Source of the DNA: Nissolia schottii
Lineage: Eukaryota; Streptophyta; Magnoliopsida; Fabales; Fabaceae
Assembly (NCBI GenBank): GCA_003254905.1
Contig: QANU01028427.1
Coordinates: forward strand, 131,726 to 195,725
Direction of reading: 5' to 3'
Length of the DNA: 64,000 nt
A model generated the notes under the pieces. It did no database searches. It had not been told where the DNA came from and saw nothing but the letters and a program-made list of their open reading frames with translations. The translations under genes were made by a program, and so were the position numbers. Positions 20,945 through 32,470 of the stretch are shown one piece after another (the first letter of the stretch is position 1; the number at the start of each line of letters is the position of its first letter).

Positions 20945-23900
20945 ATGGGCGCTACAGAAATTATTGATTTATCTAGCGATAGTGAAAGTGAAAAGGTTAT
21001 TCCTAAAGCTGTTAAGTTGGAGCCAGATTTTTTTCTGGCTGCAACGCAACAAAATGAGACTAACAAAGGCCTACTAGCCAAGCATAATTGTAAGAGACGT
21101 CAAAGTCATTCTGATAGACAAGATTCTGAAGAAAATATAAGCTCTAACGGTCCAAGTACAGGTCATAGTTACTCCAGTGTATTGGAGCATGGGTTGCCGC
21201 CAGTTGATGACACTGGCATTTCCTATGCATCGCCCATTTCTGCAGCACCCATTTGTAGGCAGTTTTGGAAAGCTGGAAACTATGATGACATGCATGGTTC
21301 TAAATTCACTGTCCAAAGTAATTTTTTGTATTAATCTAGCTTTCTATTGGTTCCATGGCTCTGTAACTACCCTAAACAGTTTCTGTCAACTAAGCTTTAC
21401 TTAAATACATGATTTGTTAATTGATTATTCTTCCAACTCAAGTTTCTAGGGATTATAAGTTTTCAGATCTCACATACTGCATGCTATGCTTGTAACCTGT
21501 AGGTACAATAAGTTTTCTCCATTATTCTCTTCTTATCTCCTTGCTATATTTCTTGGATTTCAGATGCTAAAAACTATCTACATGTACATCCAATGTTCCT
21601 TCACTCGAATGCAACTTCACATAAGTGGGCATTTGGGGGTATATAAACTTGTTCCTTCTTCATGACTACTTTAATTGACCACCTTTGTGATTCATTTTTT
21701 TGATGTGTTGATCTTTTTCTTTGATTATGTTTGCAGCCATAGCAGAGCTTCTGGATAATGCAGTTGATGAGGTGATTATTCTTGATGTGTCAGCAATTGA
21801 AACTGCATGAATTTTCAAACATTGTACAAGTTGTAATTTACTTTCGTCATCTGCAGCATACCAAGTTAGCCATTGCCTGCTGATAGTGCATTGTCTATTA
21901 TGTTGTGATATTTTTTCTTCCCTGGCATTTCATTTTCTGTAGATGTCCTTTCTAGTATTTTTTTTTTCTGCTCAGTTGTTCTTGAATCATTTTTATTCCG
22001 ATGTTCCTTTTTAAATTCCCATTCCATAGATTTTTGTAAAACCCTAATGTCTATTGCTAGTGCTTTTTTTCCATGTTTGAAGTCATTTTATGTTTTACAT
22101 GTGTTTTTTTGTTCCAATTTTGCATTGTACTGTTGACATTTTTGCATAGGATAGATCCAAAATGGGGCTACCTTTGTCATTGTAGATAAAATTTCAAATC
22201 CAAAGGATGGAAGTCCCGCATTGCTTATTCAAGGTAGTGGTTCTGGAACTCATCAATTATAGCAATTTGATAGTTATTGTAGTATTAAGTTCCTAGGCCT
22301 AAATCTTATGTAGGAACTTCTTTACACTGGGTATAATGAAATGGTAGTATATTGTATTCTAAATTCTACATTTTTTGATTTGGTGCTGACATTGGGTCAT
22401 CAGATGATGGTAGTGGAATGGATCCAGAAGCAATGCGCCGTTGCATGAGTTTTGGATTTTCAGATAAGAAGTCAAAGCTTGCTATTGGGCGGTGTATGTA
22501 TCTTGGCATTCTTTCTGCAATCATTTCAATATTCTTTTTTTATATTTATTTTTAGATTTGGTATTGCAGATGGAAATGGCTTTAAGACCAGTAGTATGAG
22601 GCTTGGTGCCGATGTCATAGTCTTCAGCACTAATCTGAATAATAGGTATGGGTCAAACAGTTAATCCATGCCTTAGCACTAAAGTTAGTTTTCGGTGTGC
22701 TTCTTGCTGTTTTGACAATCACTGTATCGTCCTGAACAAATCATAATTATTAGTTATTCTGGACCTACGCATTCTGATGTATTTATTTCTTATATATAAG
22801 CTATTTTTTTTCTTAGTTTTTATATTAAAATTCTATTTGGAAAACTGTAAATAAATTCTCCAATTTTCTTTTCATTGCCTCGGAGAAATTTGAACATAGA
22901 ATAAGGTGTTTTAAGACATTGATATATTCATTTGAAGATTTTGTTGCCGGATTCATATGACAGTGAGGCACGGCGGTGTTGTGATACAAAAATGAAGAAA
23001 TGAAGTTATGAGGGAAAAGAGAAGTGAAATTGTTATTATGTTTCTTTTTTTCTTACTGTTTCTATCTTAATCAGGATTTGGACTCAAAGCATTGGACTTC
23101 TATCATATACATATTTGGTGCAAACACAATCAGAGAGAATAATTGTACCCATGGTGAGTGGTATTTTTTATTTTTTACTTCTTGAAGGTTTTGGTTTATA
23201 TTGTGCATTGGCTTCAAATGCTGCTTTTCTTCTGTGTGTTGATTGATAGAAAAAGGAATTAGATTATAAGACAAGAAATGAGTACAGAAGAGGTTAAGGC
23301 CGTTTGCATGAAGAAACTTAATTTTAACAACTAAATCCTAACTGGACAAAGCATGCCAATCATTTGTGTGGAGTATAACAAAACACCATCATACATACCA
23401 TCAGCAAAGCATTTTGTATTTTGGGCTTTGCAAAATTGGGCTGCTTCATTTCTTTTTTATCTCCTCTTTTTTCTTAATGCTTTTGTTGAAAATTATTTTG
23501 CGTCATTATTCATATGTAAAACTATTTTGTATTTTGTCATAATTTTATTTTACTCTTTTTCTATGTTTTTTCCTCTCGTATTTTTATTTATTTCATAACA
23601 TGTACTTAATCATATGTATATAAACTTATGTTTATATATAAATATACATATTTTATTAGGTACCAGATGAATCGGTTGAACCAGTAAACATTTGAACTAG
23701 TGCCTTGTCTGGTTCCGTGTTTAGTCTGGTTTTGAGAACCTCTTTGAGGGATCGAGAATCTATGTTCTTGAGTTAGGGACATTGGAAACATAAATATAAA
23801 GAAGTAAAGGATGAAGGGTCTTTAATTGAATAACCTCTCAATATTATACGGTTATTTGTTCTCGTTTATTTTGGTTACTTGTATGTTAACATGGTGATGT

Positions 23901-26900
23901 TAAGCCAAATCATGATTGGTAGAATATCTAAGAGTTTTTTAGTGCCTTATCATATCTTCATAGTATCTTAAGAATGTCATGGCATATCTTCATGTCAATC
24001 ATGTCTCTGTTTCAACTGATTAGCAGATGTTAATACCATGCATGAGTCTTCTCCTATGACCTTAAGTTATGGGAGAGTTGGTCAATGATGATTTGATGTA
24101 TTGTTTTTTATTCTCCATCTCATGATAGCCTTCTACAAGTCGAAATAGACTTTTTGATCCTTTATTTTATTTAGTTTATCGATTTCGTCTCTTATCTATG
24201 TATGAGACAGAACAATGATTTGAGACCAAATTGAAAACAATGTTACACAAGGGACTAAATTGAAAAATCTTAAAGGGACAAATTTGAAAAAATAAAGAGG
24301 GACAAGGGGGGAAAAACCTATGTTTCCTTTCTTCAATGATGGCTACTAGTTTCAATTTACACCACTAACTATTCTTGTCAATATCAGGTGAATTATGAGG
24401 TCAATACATCAATTGGATCATTGAAAATTTTAAATGGCAAAGAGCATTTTGTTCATAATTTATCATTGATCTTGCGTTGGTCACCATATTCATCAGAAGC
24501 AGAACTACTGAAACAAGTTAGTTTCAACATTTCTCCTTTCTTCTCTTTTAGAATGTATTCAATGATTGCCATACCTATTGCTTTTGGTTCTTTCTCATTG
24601 TTGTAGACAATACAACCTTGCATCAAACAGATTTTTTGGTTTAAGACCTAATTTTTTCCCTTTTTCTCACTTCCTTCAAATTAAATTTGTCTTGGGACCA
24701 CAATGTTATGACTTCAAAATGCTTAATTATAAATTTTTAATTGCCATGTTATTTCTTCGAGTTGATGTTGGGCAGTAAAACCCCAATAGGAGAATAAACT
24801 AGACAAGATAGGATGTTGCGGAAATGAGGATGCTACGGTGGATGTGTGGACACACTAGACAAGATAGAATTAGGAACGATTGCATTAGAGAGAAGGTCGG
24901 GGTAGCACTTATAGTACAAAAGACGGTAGAATTCCATCTTAGGTGGTTTGGACATGTGAGGAGAAGACCATTAGAAGCCCCAATGAGGAGAGTAGATCAA
25001 GTGGTGGGTAACTCTTTAGCTAGAGTTAGGGGGAGACCTGGAAAAATTATAGAAGAAACTGTTAGAAGAGATTTAGAAGTTAATGATTTACATGAACACA
25101 TGGCCCTTGATAGGACACTATGGCATCGCTTAATCCATGTAGCTAACCCCACGTAGTGGGATAAGGCTCTGTTGTTGTTGTTGCCATGTTATTTTTCTGT
25201 TCCTTCAAATGCTTGATGAGTGGTGGAGTATCTTAGTTCCCATCTACAAAAGCTAGGGAGACATACAAAATTGTGCAAATTACTGAGGGAATTAAGCGTA
25301 TGATCCATACTATGAAACTATGGAAACGAGTAATTGAGCTGAGATTGAGACAAGTCTCGCATCAAAGAAAATCAGCCTGGTTTTATGCTTGGAAGGTCTA
25401 TAGTTGAAGTGATTTACGTCTTGTCGAGATTGATGGATGGATACCAAAGGAATAAAAGAGATCTACGTATGGTTTTCATTGATTTAGAATAGGCGTATGA
25501 TTGCGTGCCAAGGGAAATTTTATGCAATATTTTGGAGAAGAAAGGGTTTGGATTGCCTATATATGAGCAATCAAAAATATGTATGAGTGAGTCAAGATGA
25601 AAAAAATTCAAGATCCAATGCCAAGATGCATGTTTTTTTTGCTGATGATATAGTTTTGGTAGGAAAATTGAGAGACGAGTTAAATGGAAAGCTACAACTA
25701 TGGAGACAACCTTTGGAAACACATGGATTTCAAGTAAGACATACAAATTATAAGTAGAATGTAAATCTAGCAAGAGACGCACAAATTATAGGTTAGAGGT
25801 GAAAATTGGGGACAATACCATACCACATGTCACAAGTTTCTAGTATCTTGGATCCATTATCCAAAATAATAAGGAGATAAAGGGATGAAAGAGTACCACT
25901 CAAGCTTTTATTGAAAATAAGTTGGGTGGAAGAAATGGAGGGGTATCTTGGGGATTTTATGTGATAGAGGAGTACCACTCAAGCTTTTATGGAAAATTGT
26001 ACCACACATCTGTAAGATCGACAATGTTATATGGAATTGAGTGTTGCATAGTAAAAAGCCAACAAGAAAATAAACTCAATGTTGTGGAGATGAGGATGTT
26101 GCGTTGGATGAGTCGACACATTAGAAAAGATTATAGTAGGAATGAATGAATTAAAGAGAAAGTTGGGGTAGCACCTATTGTAGAAAAGATGATAGTCTCT
26201 CTCATTCGGTGTGTTGGATTTGTGAAGAGAAGACCTGAAGAGGTCCCACTAAGGAGAGTAGATCAGATAATGCGTAATTTAAGTTAAGAGGTATAGAAAG
26301 ACCTAGAAAAACCATAGATGGAACTATTAAAAGAGATTTAAAGATTTAGGAAATGGATTCTCTCTATTGGATTTCTTGTCATGTGTTGTTAAGTGTGATT
26401 TCTCACCATTAATTGATGCGGTGGACCTTGTGGAATAATCTATTTGGGATATTCGGGGAATCTTGGGTGTGTCCATCAACCCTAGATACCTTTTTGTTGT
26501 CTAGATTTGCTGGTTTTGCAAAGAGGAAATAAGCTAACTACTTGTGGCAATGTACAATTTTTGCCACTATTTGGTGCATCCGGCTAGAATGCAACTCTCG
26601 CGTTTTCAATGACAATTTCTCAGATGCTCATGTTCTGTGGGATAAGATTAGGCACTTATCATCTGTTTGGTATAAAGCTCACAATCTCTTTGGAGGATTC
26701 TCCCTCACATGAGCATTGGTTTTACTCCATTGATAGATTATGTAACTTTTAGTTTTTGTATATGTCTCCTTATAGAGGATCTATTATCCTTTTACTTTCC
26801 GTAATTCTCTCCTCCTCTTAATGAAATTCTTCTTTTATCCAAAAAACAAATAATTGATGAGGTGGGCCCCATGAATGACATAAGAAACAAAGAAATTAGT

Positions 26901-29900
26901 GATGAAAGATCATACTTGACAACTCATGACAAGAAATCCAATTAAGAGGATCTATTCCCAAAGATTTATGGTTTGAATGTGAATATGGTCTACAATAGGA
27001 CATTATGGTGTCGTCTGATCCATGTAGCCGACCACACTTTGTAGGACAAGGCTTAATTGTTGTCGTATGGTAAACTCCTCTGATGACTCCTCACTGGCAT
27101 CCTTGAGACATTTAGGGTTTGATCGTATATTCAAGTGCCATAATCTTGCTATGGGTTTTCTAATCTAATAGAATTAACATTTTACATAGAGGAATGGGAA
27201 GAATATGAAATGTGGCCAGATAAATCTTTGTGAAGGATTTAGTATAACAAGTTAATTTGTTTCATGATGTTAATGCTAATGTTCATTGCTTTCTTGATAG
27301 ATTAGTAACATGTTCTTATTCACTTGGAATATTCTTTACTATGACAGTTTGGTGACATTGGATCTCATGGGACTAAAGTCATTATATACAACTTGTGGTT
27401 CAATGATGATGGCAATTCGGAGCTTGATTTTGATACAGATCCTGAGGTTATATTTTTTGTTTTATTTATTTTTCTGATTTTGCTATATTGTCTGATTTGG
27501 TTTTCATTGCTTATTAGGGGGCTTCTTCTCATGTGCAGGATATTCGTATTGCTGGGGATGTTAAGAAGGTTGATGCACTCCCTGCATGGAAAACAGTAAA
27601 TGAGCAACACATTGCTAATCGATTTCGCTACTCATTACGTGTATGCCGGTTTTTGAAATTATGCTTGAAGTTTCTGAATTTGCTATGCAAAAGCTCAAAT
27701 TTCTTGATCCTAATATTCTCATGTTTCACAGGCTTACATGTCCATATTGTACTTGCGGATACCTGAAAGTTTTCTAATTATATTGCGAGGGCAAGTTGTG
27801 AAGCCACATAACATTGCTAATGATCTTAAGTATCCTGAATTTATCTTGTATAGACCACAAGTTGGCGGAATTGTTCAGGTTACTGTCTAACTTTTGAGAG
27901 GTTTTAAATTATACGCAAGGACAAAGTATCTTATACTGAATATGAATGCACGATTCCATTTTGATGTTATTAACAAGTTCTTCAAATCTATGAATTGGAC
28001 CTTTTGGTAGCTACAATACGGCCAATATTTTTCTAATTTAATTTAATTTTTTTTTTGGGTATTAATTGTGCAGGCAACAATTGTGACGACAATTGGATTT
28101 CTTAAGGAAGCTCCTCATGTCAATATCCATGGCTTCAATGTATATCACAAAAATCGGCTAATACTGGTAATTATCACTTGAATTGTTTTAATACGCCTAG
28201 TTGGAAGCAATTTGTCTATGTTATTATTTAGTAATTGGTTCATGGCTTAACAACAACAATGATATATTTAAAAAGTTTGGCGTGTTTAAAATCGATATAT
28301 TTAAAAAGTTTTATTTTGGTTCTTAGAGATTTTGTAATTGGGTCTCTAACTTTGGTCATTCCTTTTTCATTACACCATACTTACATGGCTGTTAACCATG
28401 CTGAGGTCTTATTCATTTAGATAGCTGGCCAGGGAAGAAAAGAACTTACATTTATAACATGTATGAAAAGGGACAACAACAACAACATCGGGTCGGCTAC
28501 ATGGATCATATGACGACATAGTGTCCTATCATATGAACAATATATGAGAAGGGAAAACAATGAAAATTTTATTTGAATAATAAATTAAGAAAAAATATTA
28601 GCATTAGCAAATTTAAGGGATAGCTTATCTAGTATGTATGGTGTAATGGAGCATAGTCACATGCAGAAATTACTGTTTAGTTTTAGATCTCTGGAGGAGT
28701 CCTTATCCTCTTCACTTTTAGTATTTAACCTTTTTTCTTTTGAATAAATTCTTTTGCTAGAGTAATTGCTGAATCACACCAGTCTTTAAGCATATATTTA
28801 TTATGTAGCATGTCTTTTCTTCTCTCCCTAATACTATTGCTACTTTTTCAATATGCCAGCCATTTTGGCAGGTTGTGAGCTATATAGACAATAGAGGCAG
28901 AGGAGTTGTTGGTGAGTAACACATTACTGTGCAATGTCAAGTTTTTTTTGATGGCCAAGGTATATTCGATCTGTATACTATTCAGCGAATAACTATGTTA
29001 ATCTTGTGCTAGGTATCTTGCAAGCAGATTTCGTTGAGCCAACACATAATAAACAAGATTTTGAGAGAACTTCCCTGTTTCAAAAGCTTGAAGCGCGGTT
29101 GAAAGAAATGACATGGGAATATTGGTATACCACTTTTGCTAGTGTTCTTTTTCTTTTAAATTTGGTGTGCGCATTATGCTAGCTTTTTTTTTCCCCCCCC
29201 TTGGGTGTGTGTGATTTCGGGGTGGGTGTGTACGCGTGCGCGTGCGCGTGCGCGGGTGGGTGTGTGCGCGTACATGGCTCGCATGGGTGCGGGTGTGGCG
29301 ATTGCCATTGTGATTTATGACATAGTTATCAATAGTGTGTGCTATAGCGGCACTATTGCTGTGTAGCGGTGCGATGTAGAGGGTAGCCTTGCAGCCGCAT
29401 TAGTCGAAGAAGTTCAGAGAAGATGAACAGTAACCATTGTTCTTAAGCCAAACCCTAATTTTTTAATGTTTTATGATGATTTACCTTCCTGCCCTCACTT
29501 ATGCTGCTAAAAGATCTATTTTCCCCTCACTTAATGGCTTGAAATTTCCAATTTTACCCACATTTTTCTATTGATATGTCTATTTTGCCGTAACTTATTC
29601 TGATGATGAAATGTCTATTGTACCCTCACTTTAAAGTCATCTTCTCCAACCTTATCTTCTAGGCCTCTACGCAGCAGCACCTTGTGAAAAAAATAGAGCA
29701 ATCTCTACTCCTCTCTGGCGACTGCAACTCCTCCATCAGTGCAGTTGGATATTCGGGCGACCTACTTTGGCCACACCTCTCTTCTTTCTCTCGTTTTTGT
29801 TCTTGAACTTCTCTCTTTCTCTCTATGTTTTTCCTCTGCTCCTCCCTCCATTGTCTCTGCTTTTCTCTCTTCTTTCTTTTTCCTTGTTGCTGACTTTCTG

Positions 29901-32470
29901 CCCCTTGTCTCCGCCCTTCTCTAATTTCTTTCTTATATCCGAGTCTTAGAGACCTAGGTTTAATTTGATTCAATATTTCATCATTTTTCCTTATGATTTT
30001 TCATGTTTGTTTTACTAGTGATTTATACCATAGATTCATCTTTATAGATTATGACTTTTGGTTAGTAATGATGTGTTTGTGGTTAACATTTCATTCTTTA
30101 GCATTTGTATGTATGTGGTATAAATTACACGATATTTATCTATATTTAATGAAATAGTGGTCATCCTGCTTCCACTATCCTGCTATAGCGTTTTTTGGGG
30201 GTCAGCCACTCCGCGCCGCTATCTGCTATCAATAACTGTGATTTATGATTTTTAAGCATTAATAGCTGAGATGTCCAGAACTCAATTTTCTGTAGGGATT
30301 GCCATTGTACACTAGTTGGATATCAGCAAAAGAGGAAGCTTCCAGCTTCAGCTGCTACATCACATCCATCACTACATAAACCAATTGGTTCAGGATCTCA
30401 CAATAAGAGGAAGACATATGAATCCATAGACCTACAGGACTTGAAAAAGCATGCAAGGGTAGAGAATGTAATAGGTGTTGGTCTCAGTCAGAATAAACAG
30501 GTCTGTGGTAGCTACTTGTTATGTTGATTTTGTTCATACAGATCATTTGAAGACTTATTTTTCGTGCGCTCTAAATAATATTAATTCTTAGTTTGCACAA
30601 CAGGGATAGTGTAAATACATGTTTACAACTAAAACAAAGGTCCTTGATTGCTTTCCTTTTGCTGTCATTATATGTAGAACAGAATTTTTTTATCACAGTA
30701 CTTTCGGTAAAAGTATAAGCTAGTTAAGAAAGAGAGTAAAAAGGTGGTGAACAAAGCAATTGTTAGAGCATTGGATGGGTTACATCGATCCTTAGGCACT
30801 TAAAAAGTGGGGCAAGAAGTACTTAAAAGCTTGTAGAAAATAAGAAGAAAAAAACGAGAAATGTAGGTATGGTGAAATGCATTGCAGATGAAGAGAAGAT
30901 GGTATTATGAGTAAGAAGATGGTAAGAAGAGTAAGATCAGATGGAGGGTAACTCAAGCTGCAGATAAAGGGCGACCAAAAATAGCTAGAGTAAAAACTAT
31001 TGAAAAAGATTTATATTTTTAATGGTTTGATATGCTTTACGATGAGAAACTTTGACGTTTGTTGATTCATGTTGCCAACCCTGTATTTTGTGACAAGATT
31101 TGGTTGTTGTAGCTACTCATTTATCGATTCGTTTTATTTACTTGATTTTCTTGGACTTAATATTCTTGCATTGTAGATAATTGACCATTGTAGACAATTG
31201 AAAAGTATTTTGATGCCAACTTCACCCTTGCATATTATGTAGGTCATCGCAACTTCTACAAACCAGGTGTTAGACCAAGAGACTATAACCTTGATGCAGG
31301 AAAACAAGAAACTACGTGTTGAGTAAGTATATTGTGTTTACCACCGTAACAACGAATCCCCGATTTCATGGAATGCTGTTGTTCGGCAACTTGGATTTTA
31401 CTTAAACCATGGTCAACTCTTGCTGGCCAACAGAAACTACATGCCATTTTTATCTCATTTTCTCATTTTGATTTTTGCTACATCAAACATACATAGTTCA
31501 TCACTCCTATTCTAAGGTATCACAAGGCAGTTATTGACCTTACTTGTACTATTTTCCCTGCAGATATATGGAATGTGTAAAGACAGAGGAAGAACTTAAT
31601 CTCAAGGTAATTTGCACGGTTCAATAATGCTTTGTTAATTTCTATATTTCAGTTGCCTAATTCATAGAGAACAGTTACTGTAAGTACGATAAAAAAATGA
31701 CATAGATTGCATTTAATCCTCAATCAATATGTATTATCGTAGCTAAGTTTAAAACATAGGAAAAATAAATGTTACGGATCACTAAATCTTTACCTCTATA
31801 TAAAATCTTCGAAAATTTTTAACTGTTTTTGGTCACATTTCAAATGTGCTTATTATACCCTTCACACATCAATAATCTCCCACCTATCTAATAACCAATT
31901 GTGTCATTTTCTTTGACCCATAACTGCATATGAGCAGTTTTGCCCACGACCAAAATTGCTGTTGAACATGCATGTTTACAATTCACTCACATTCCGGTAT
32001 TAAACTTAAATTTGATTTACAAGCTTATAAATGCCATGATCATTTTCCTTTTTTTTCATTATTTCAATCTCTTTTTAATATTTAAGAATAAAAAACATTG
32101 CTTGGCCTGTCAAGCCCTTTAAGTAAGATCATATAAAATTCGTTTATAAAGAATGGCTCTAATATTTTACTTAATATATTAAGGCAATAAATTCTCATTT
32201 AAATTTCTTGTCTTGTATTGTCAAGTATGATTTTTTTATGATTAATTTTTTTGTTGCTTATGTCATGTATAGAGCCATTTTCCTTTTGCACATAAGATTG
32301 TTAGTCGAGTTGCATTGGGAAAATTATTTATTAGGGATTTTGACTTGTTTAAGAGAAATGGTTTAATGATTGTGACACAGGTAACAAAGCTAAGGAGTGA
32401 AATACAAGATGCACGTCGTCAGTATAATCTGCTTTTGGCTAAACTTCGGTTGCTAGATGTGAAGAATTAG
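20945..32470 (+). CDS. MORC6: MORC6/DMS11-type GHKL ATPase
   Basis: Coding exons: 20945-21317, 21564-21638, 21737-21771, 22155-22233, 22404-22493, 22570-22645, 23075-23153, 24388-24516, 27348-27446, 27539-27640, 27732-27878, 28074-28166, 28860-28911, 29013-29124, 30296-30500, 31243-31322, 31564-31606, 32381-32470. All have GT/AG borders and total 1959 bases, 652 residues (Arabidopsis MORC6 is about 660). ATP-binding motifs: ELLDNAVDE (153-161), DDGSGMD (188-194), GRYGNGFKTS (216-225). A second conserved half follows (FGDIGSHGTKVIIYN, THNKQDFE, CHC near the end of the ATPase module). A Lys/Glu-rich coiled coil spans about 592-648. Family knowledge: the nuclear ATPase pairs with MORC1/2 and acts with SUVH2/9 and RdDM factors in silencing transposons. 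Start: the first exon is open upstream to an acceptor at 20937, so a short upstream coding exon is possible; I chose the first ATG after the acceptor. Introns are loaded with transposon fragments, yet no exon is broken. Confidence in family and orthology is high. Confidence 0.93.
24755..25180 (+). mobile_element. RTE-type LINE insertion with 14 bp target duplication (MORC6 intron 8)
   Basis: Perfect direct repeats TTGCCATGTTATTT flank it (24741-24754 and 25181-25194). The insert carries a 110-codon open stretch (24824-25156) of the RTE ORF C-terminus (REKVGVALIVQKTVEFHL, RRVDQVV, GRPGKI.EETVRRDLE) and ends in (TTG)n, the typical RTE 3' tail. It is 5' truncated. The perfect duplication and open frame suggest a fairly recent insertion. 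Confidence 0.85.
26349..26959. mobile_element. MULE-type MITE, 9 bp target duplication, inside RTE remnant
   Basis: The inverted ends are GGAAATGGATTCTCTCTATT on the left and, read inversely, GGGAATAGATCCTCTTAATT on the right, both continuing into GGATTTCTTGTCATG. Perfect nine-base repeats AAAGATTTA flank it (26340-26348 and 26960-26968), the Mutator-type size. An L1 tail sits in its middle. Relatives: 34067-34235 and half of one at 32175-32290. Confidence 0.85.
26428..26851 (+). mobile_element. L1-type LINE tail inside the MITE, 17 bp target duplication
   Basis: It carries the L1 ORF2 C-terminal signature (FNDNFSDAHVLWDKIRHLSS, HNLFGGFSL) and ends with AATGAAATTCTTCTTTTATCC plus an A-rich tail. 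AATTGATGCGGTGGACC (26411-26427) and AATTGATGAGGTGGGCC (26852-26868) differ at two of 17 positions and are read as its target duplication. Confidence 0.8.
28474..28542 (-). mobile_element. Tiny antisense RTE tail (MORC6 intron 12)
   Basis: It begins with (CAA)n and, on the minus strand, matches the last 65 or so bases of the RTE element at 24755. Flanked by TATGAAAAGGGA (28462-28473) and TATGAGAAGGGA (28543-28554), one mismatch in 12. A severely 5'-truncated insertion. Confidence 0.7.
29215..29280. repeat. Alternating purine-pyrimidine GT/GC tract (MORC6 intron 14)
   Basis: GTGTGT runs surround TACGCGTGCGCGTGCGCGTG, an alternating stretch with potential to adopt the Z form, 40 bases before the hAT element. 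GC-rich in an AT-rich intron. Confidence 0.8.
29321..30240. mobile_element. Non-autonomous hAT-type element with perfect 8 bp target duplication (MORC6 intron 14)
   Basis: The left end CATAGTTATCAATAG and right end CTATCAATAACTGTG are inverted repeats. ATTTATGA is repeated exactly on both sides (29313-29320 and 30241-30248), the hAT target size. Subterminal TATAGCGG-type repeats link it with the element at 18110. No transposase. ORFs inside on either strand are C/T-rich noise. Confidence 0.88.
30840..31112 (+). mobile_element. RTE LINE fragment (MORC6 intron 15)
   Basis: Decayed match to the RTE C-terminus (GRPKIARVKTIEKDL, then FDVC.FMLPTL) and an end near TTGGTTGTTG. Limits approximate. 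Confidence 0.5.
32175..32290. mobile_element. Half of a MULE-type MITE (MORC6 intron 17)
   Basis: AAATTTCTTGTCTTG, then TTGTCAAGTATGAT and TTGCTTATGTCATGTATAGAGCC, the same text as one arm of the MITE at 34067-34235. The second arm was not seen. Confidence 0.5.

Larger units (their letters stand above)
25205..27062 (+). mobile_element. Decayed RTE LINE with reverse transcriptase, interrupted by other elements (MORC6 intron 8)
   Basis: Reading across stops and shifts gives RTE reverse transcriptase phrases: VPIYK..GDIQNC.NYRGIK, HTMKLW.RVIE, then FADDIVLVGK (25630-25670), the catalytic FADD form, and further on the C-terminal part also seen at 24755. The 3' end (about 27030-27062) resembles the RTE end. 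A MULE-type MITE at 26349-26959 interrupts it. Too broken to be active. Confidence 0.75.

Noticed and set aside
29659..29973. ORFs on both strands rich in Arg/Glu or Leu/Ser/Phe
   Set aside because: They fall in a C/T-rich segment inside the hAT element and show no conserved pattern.
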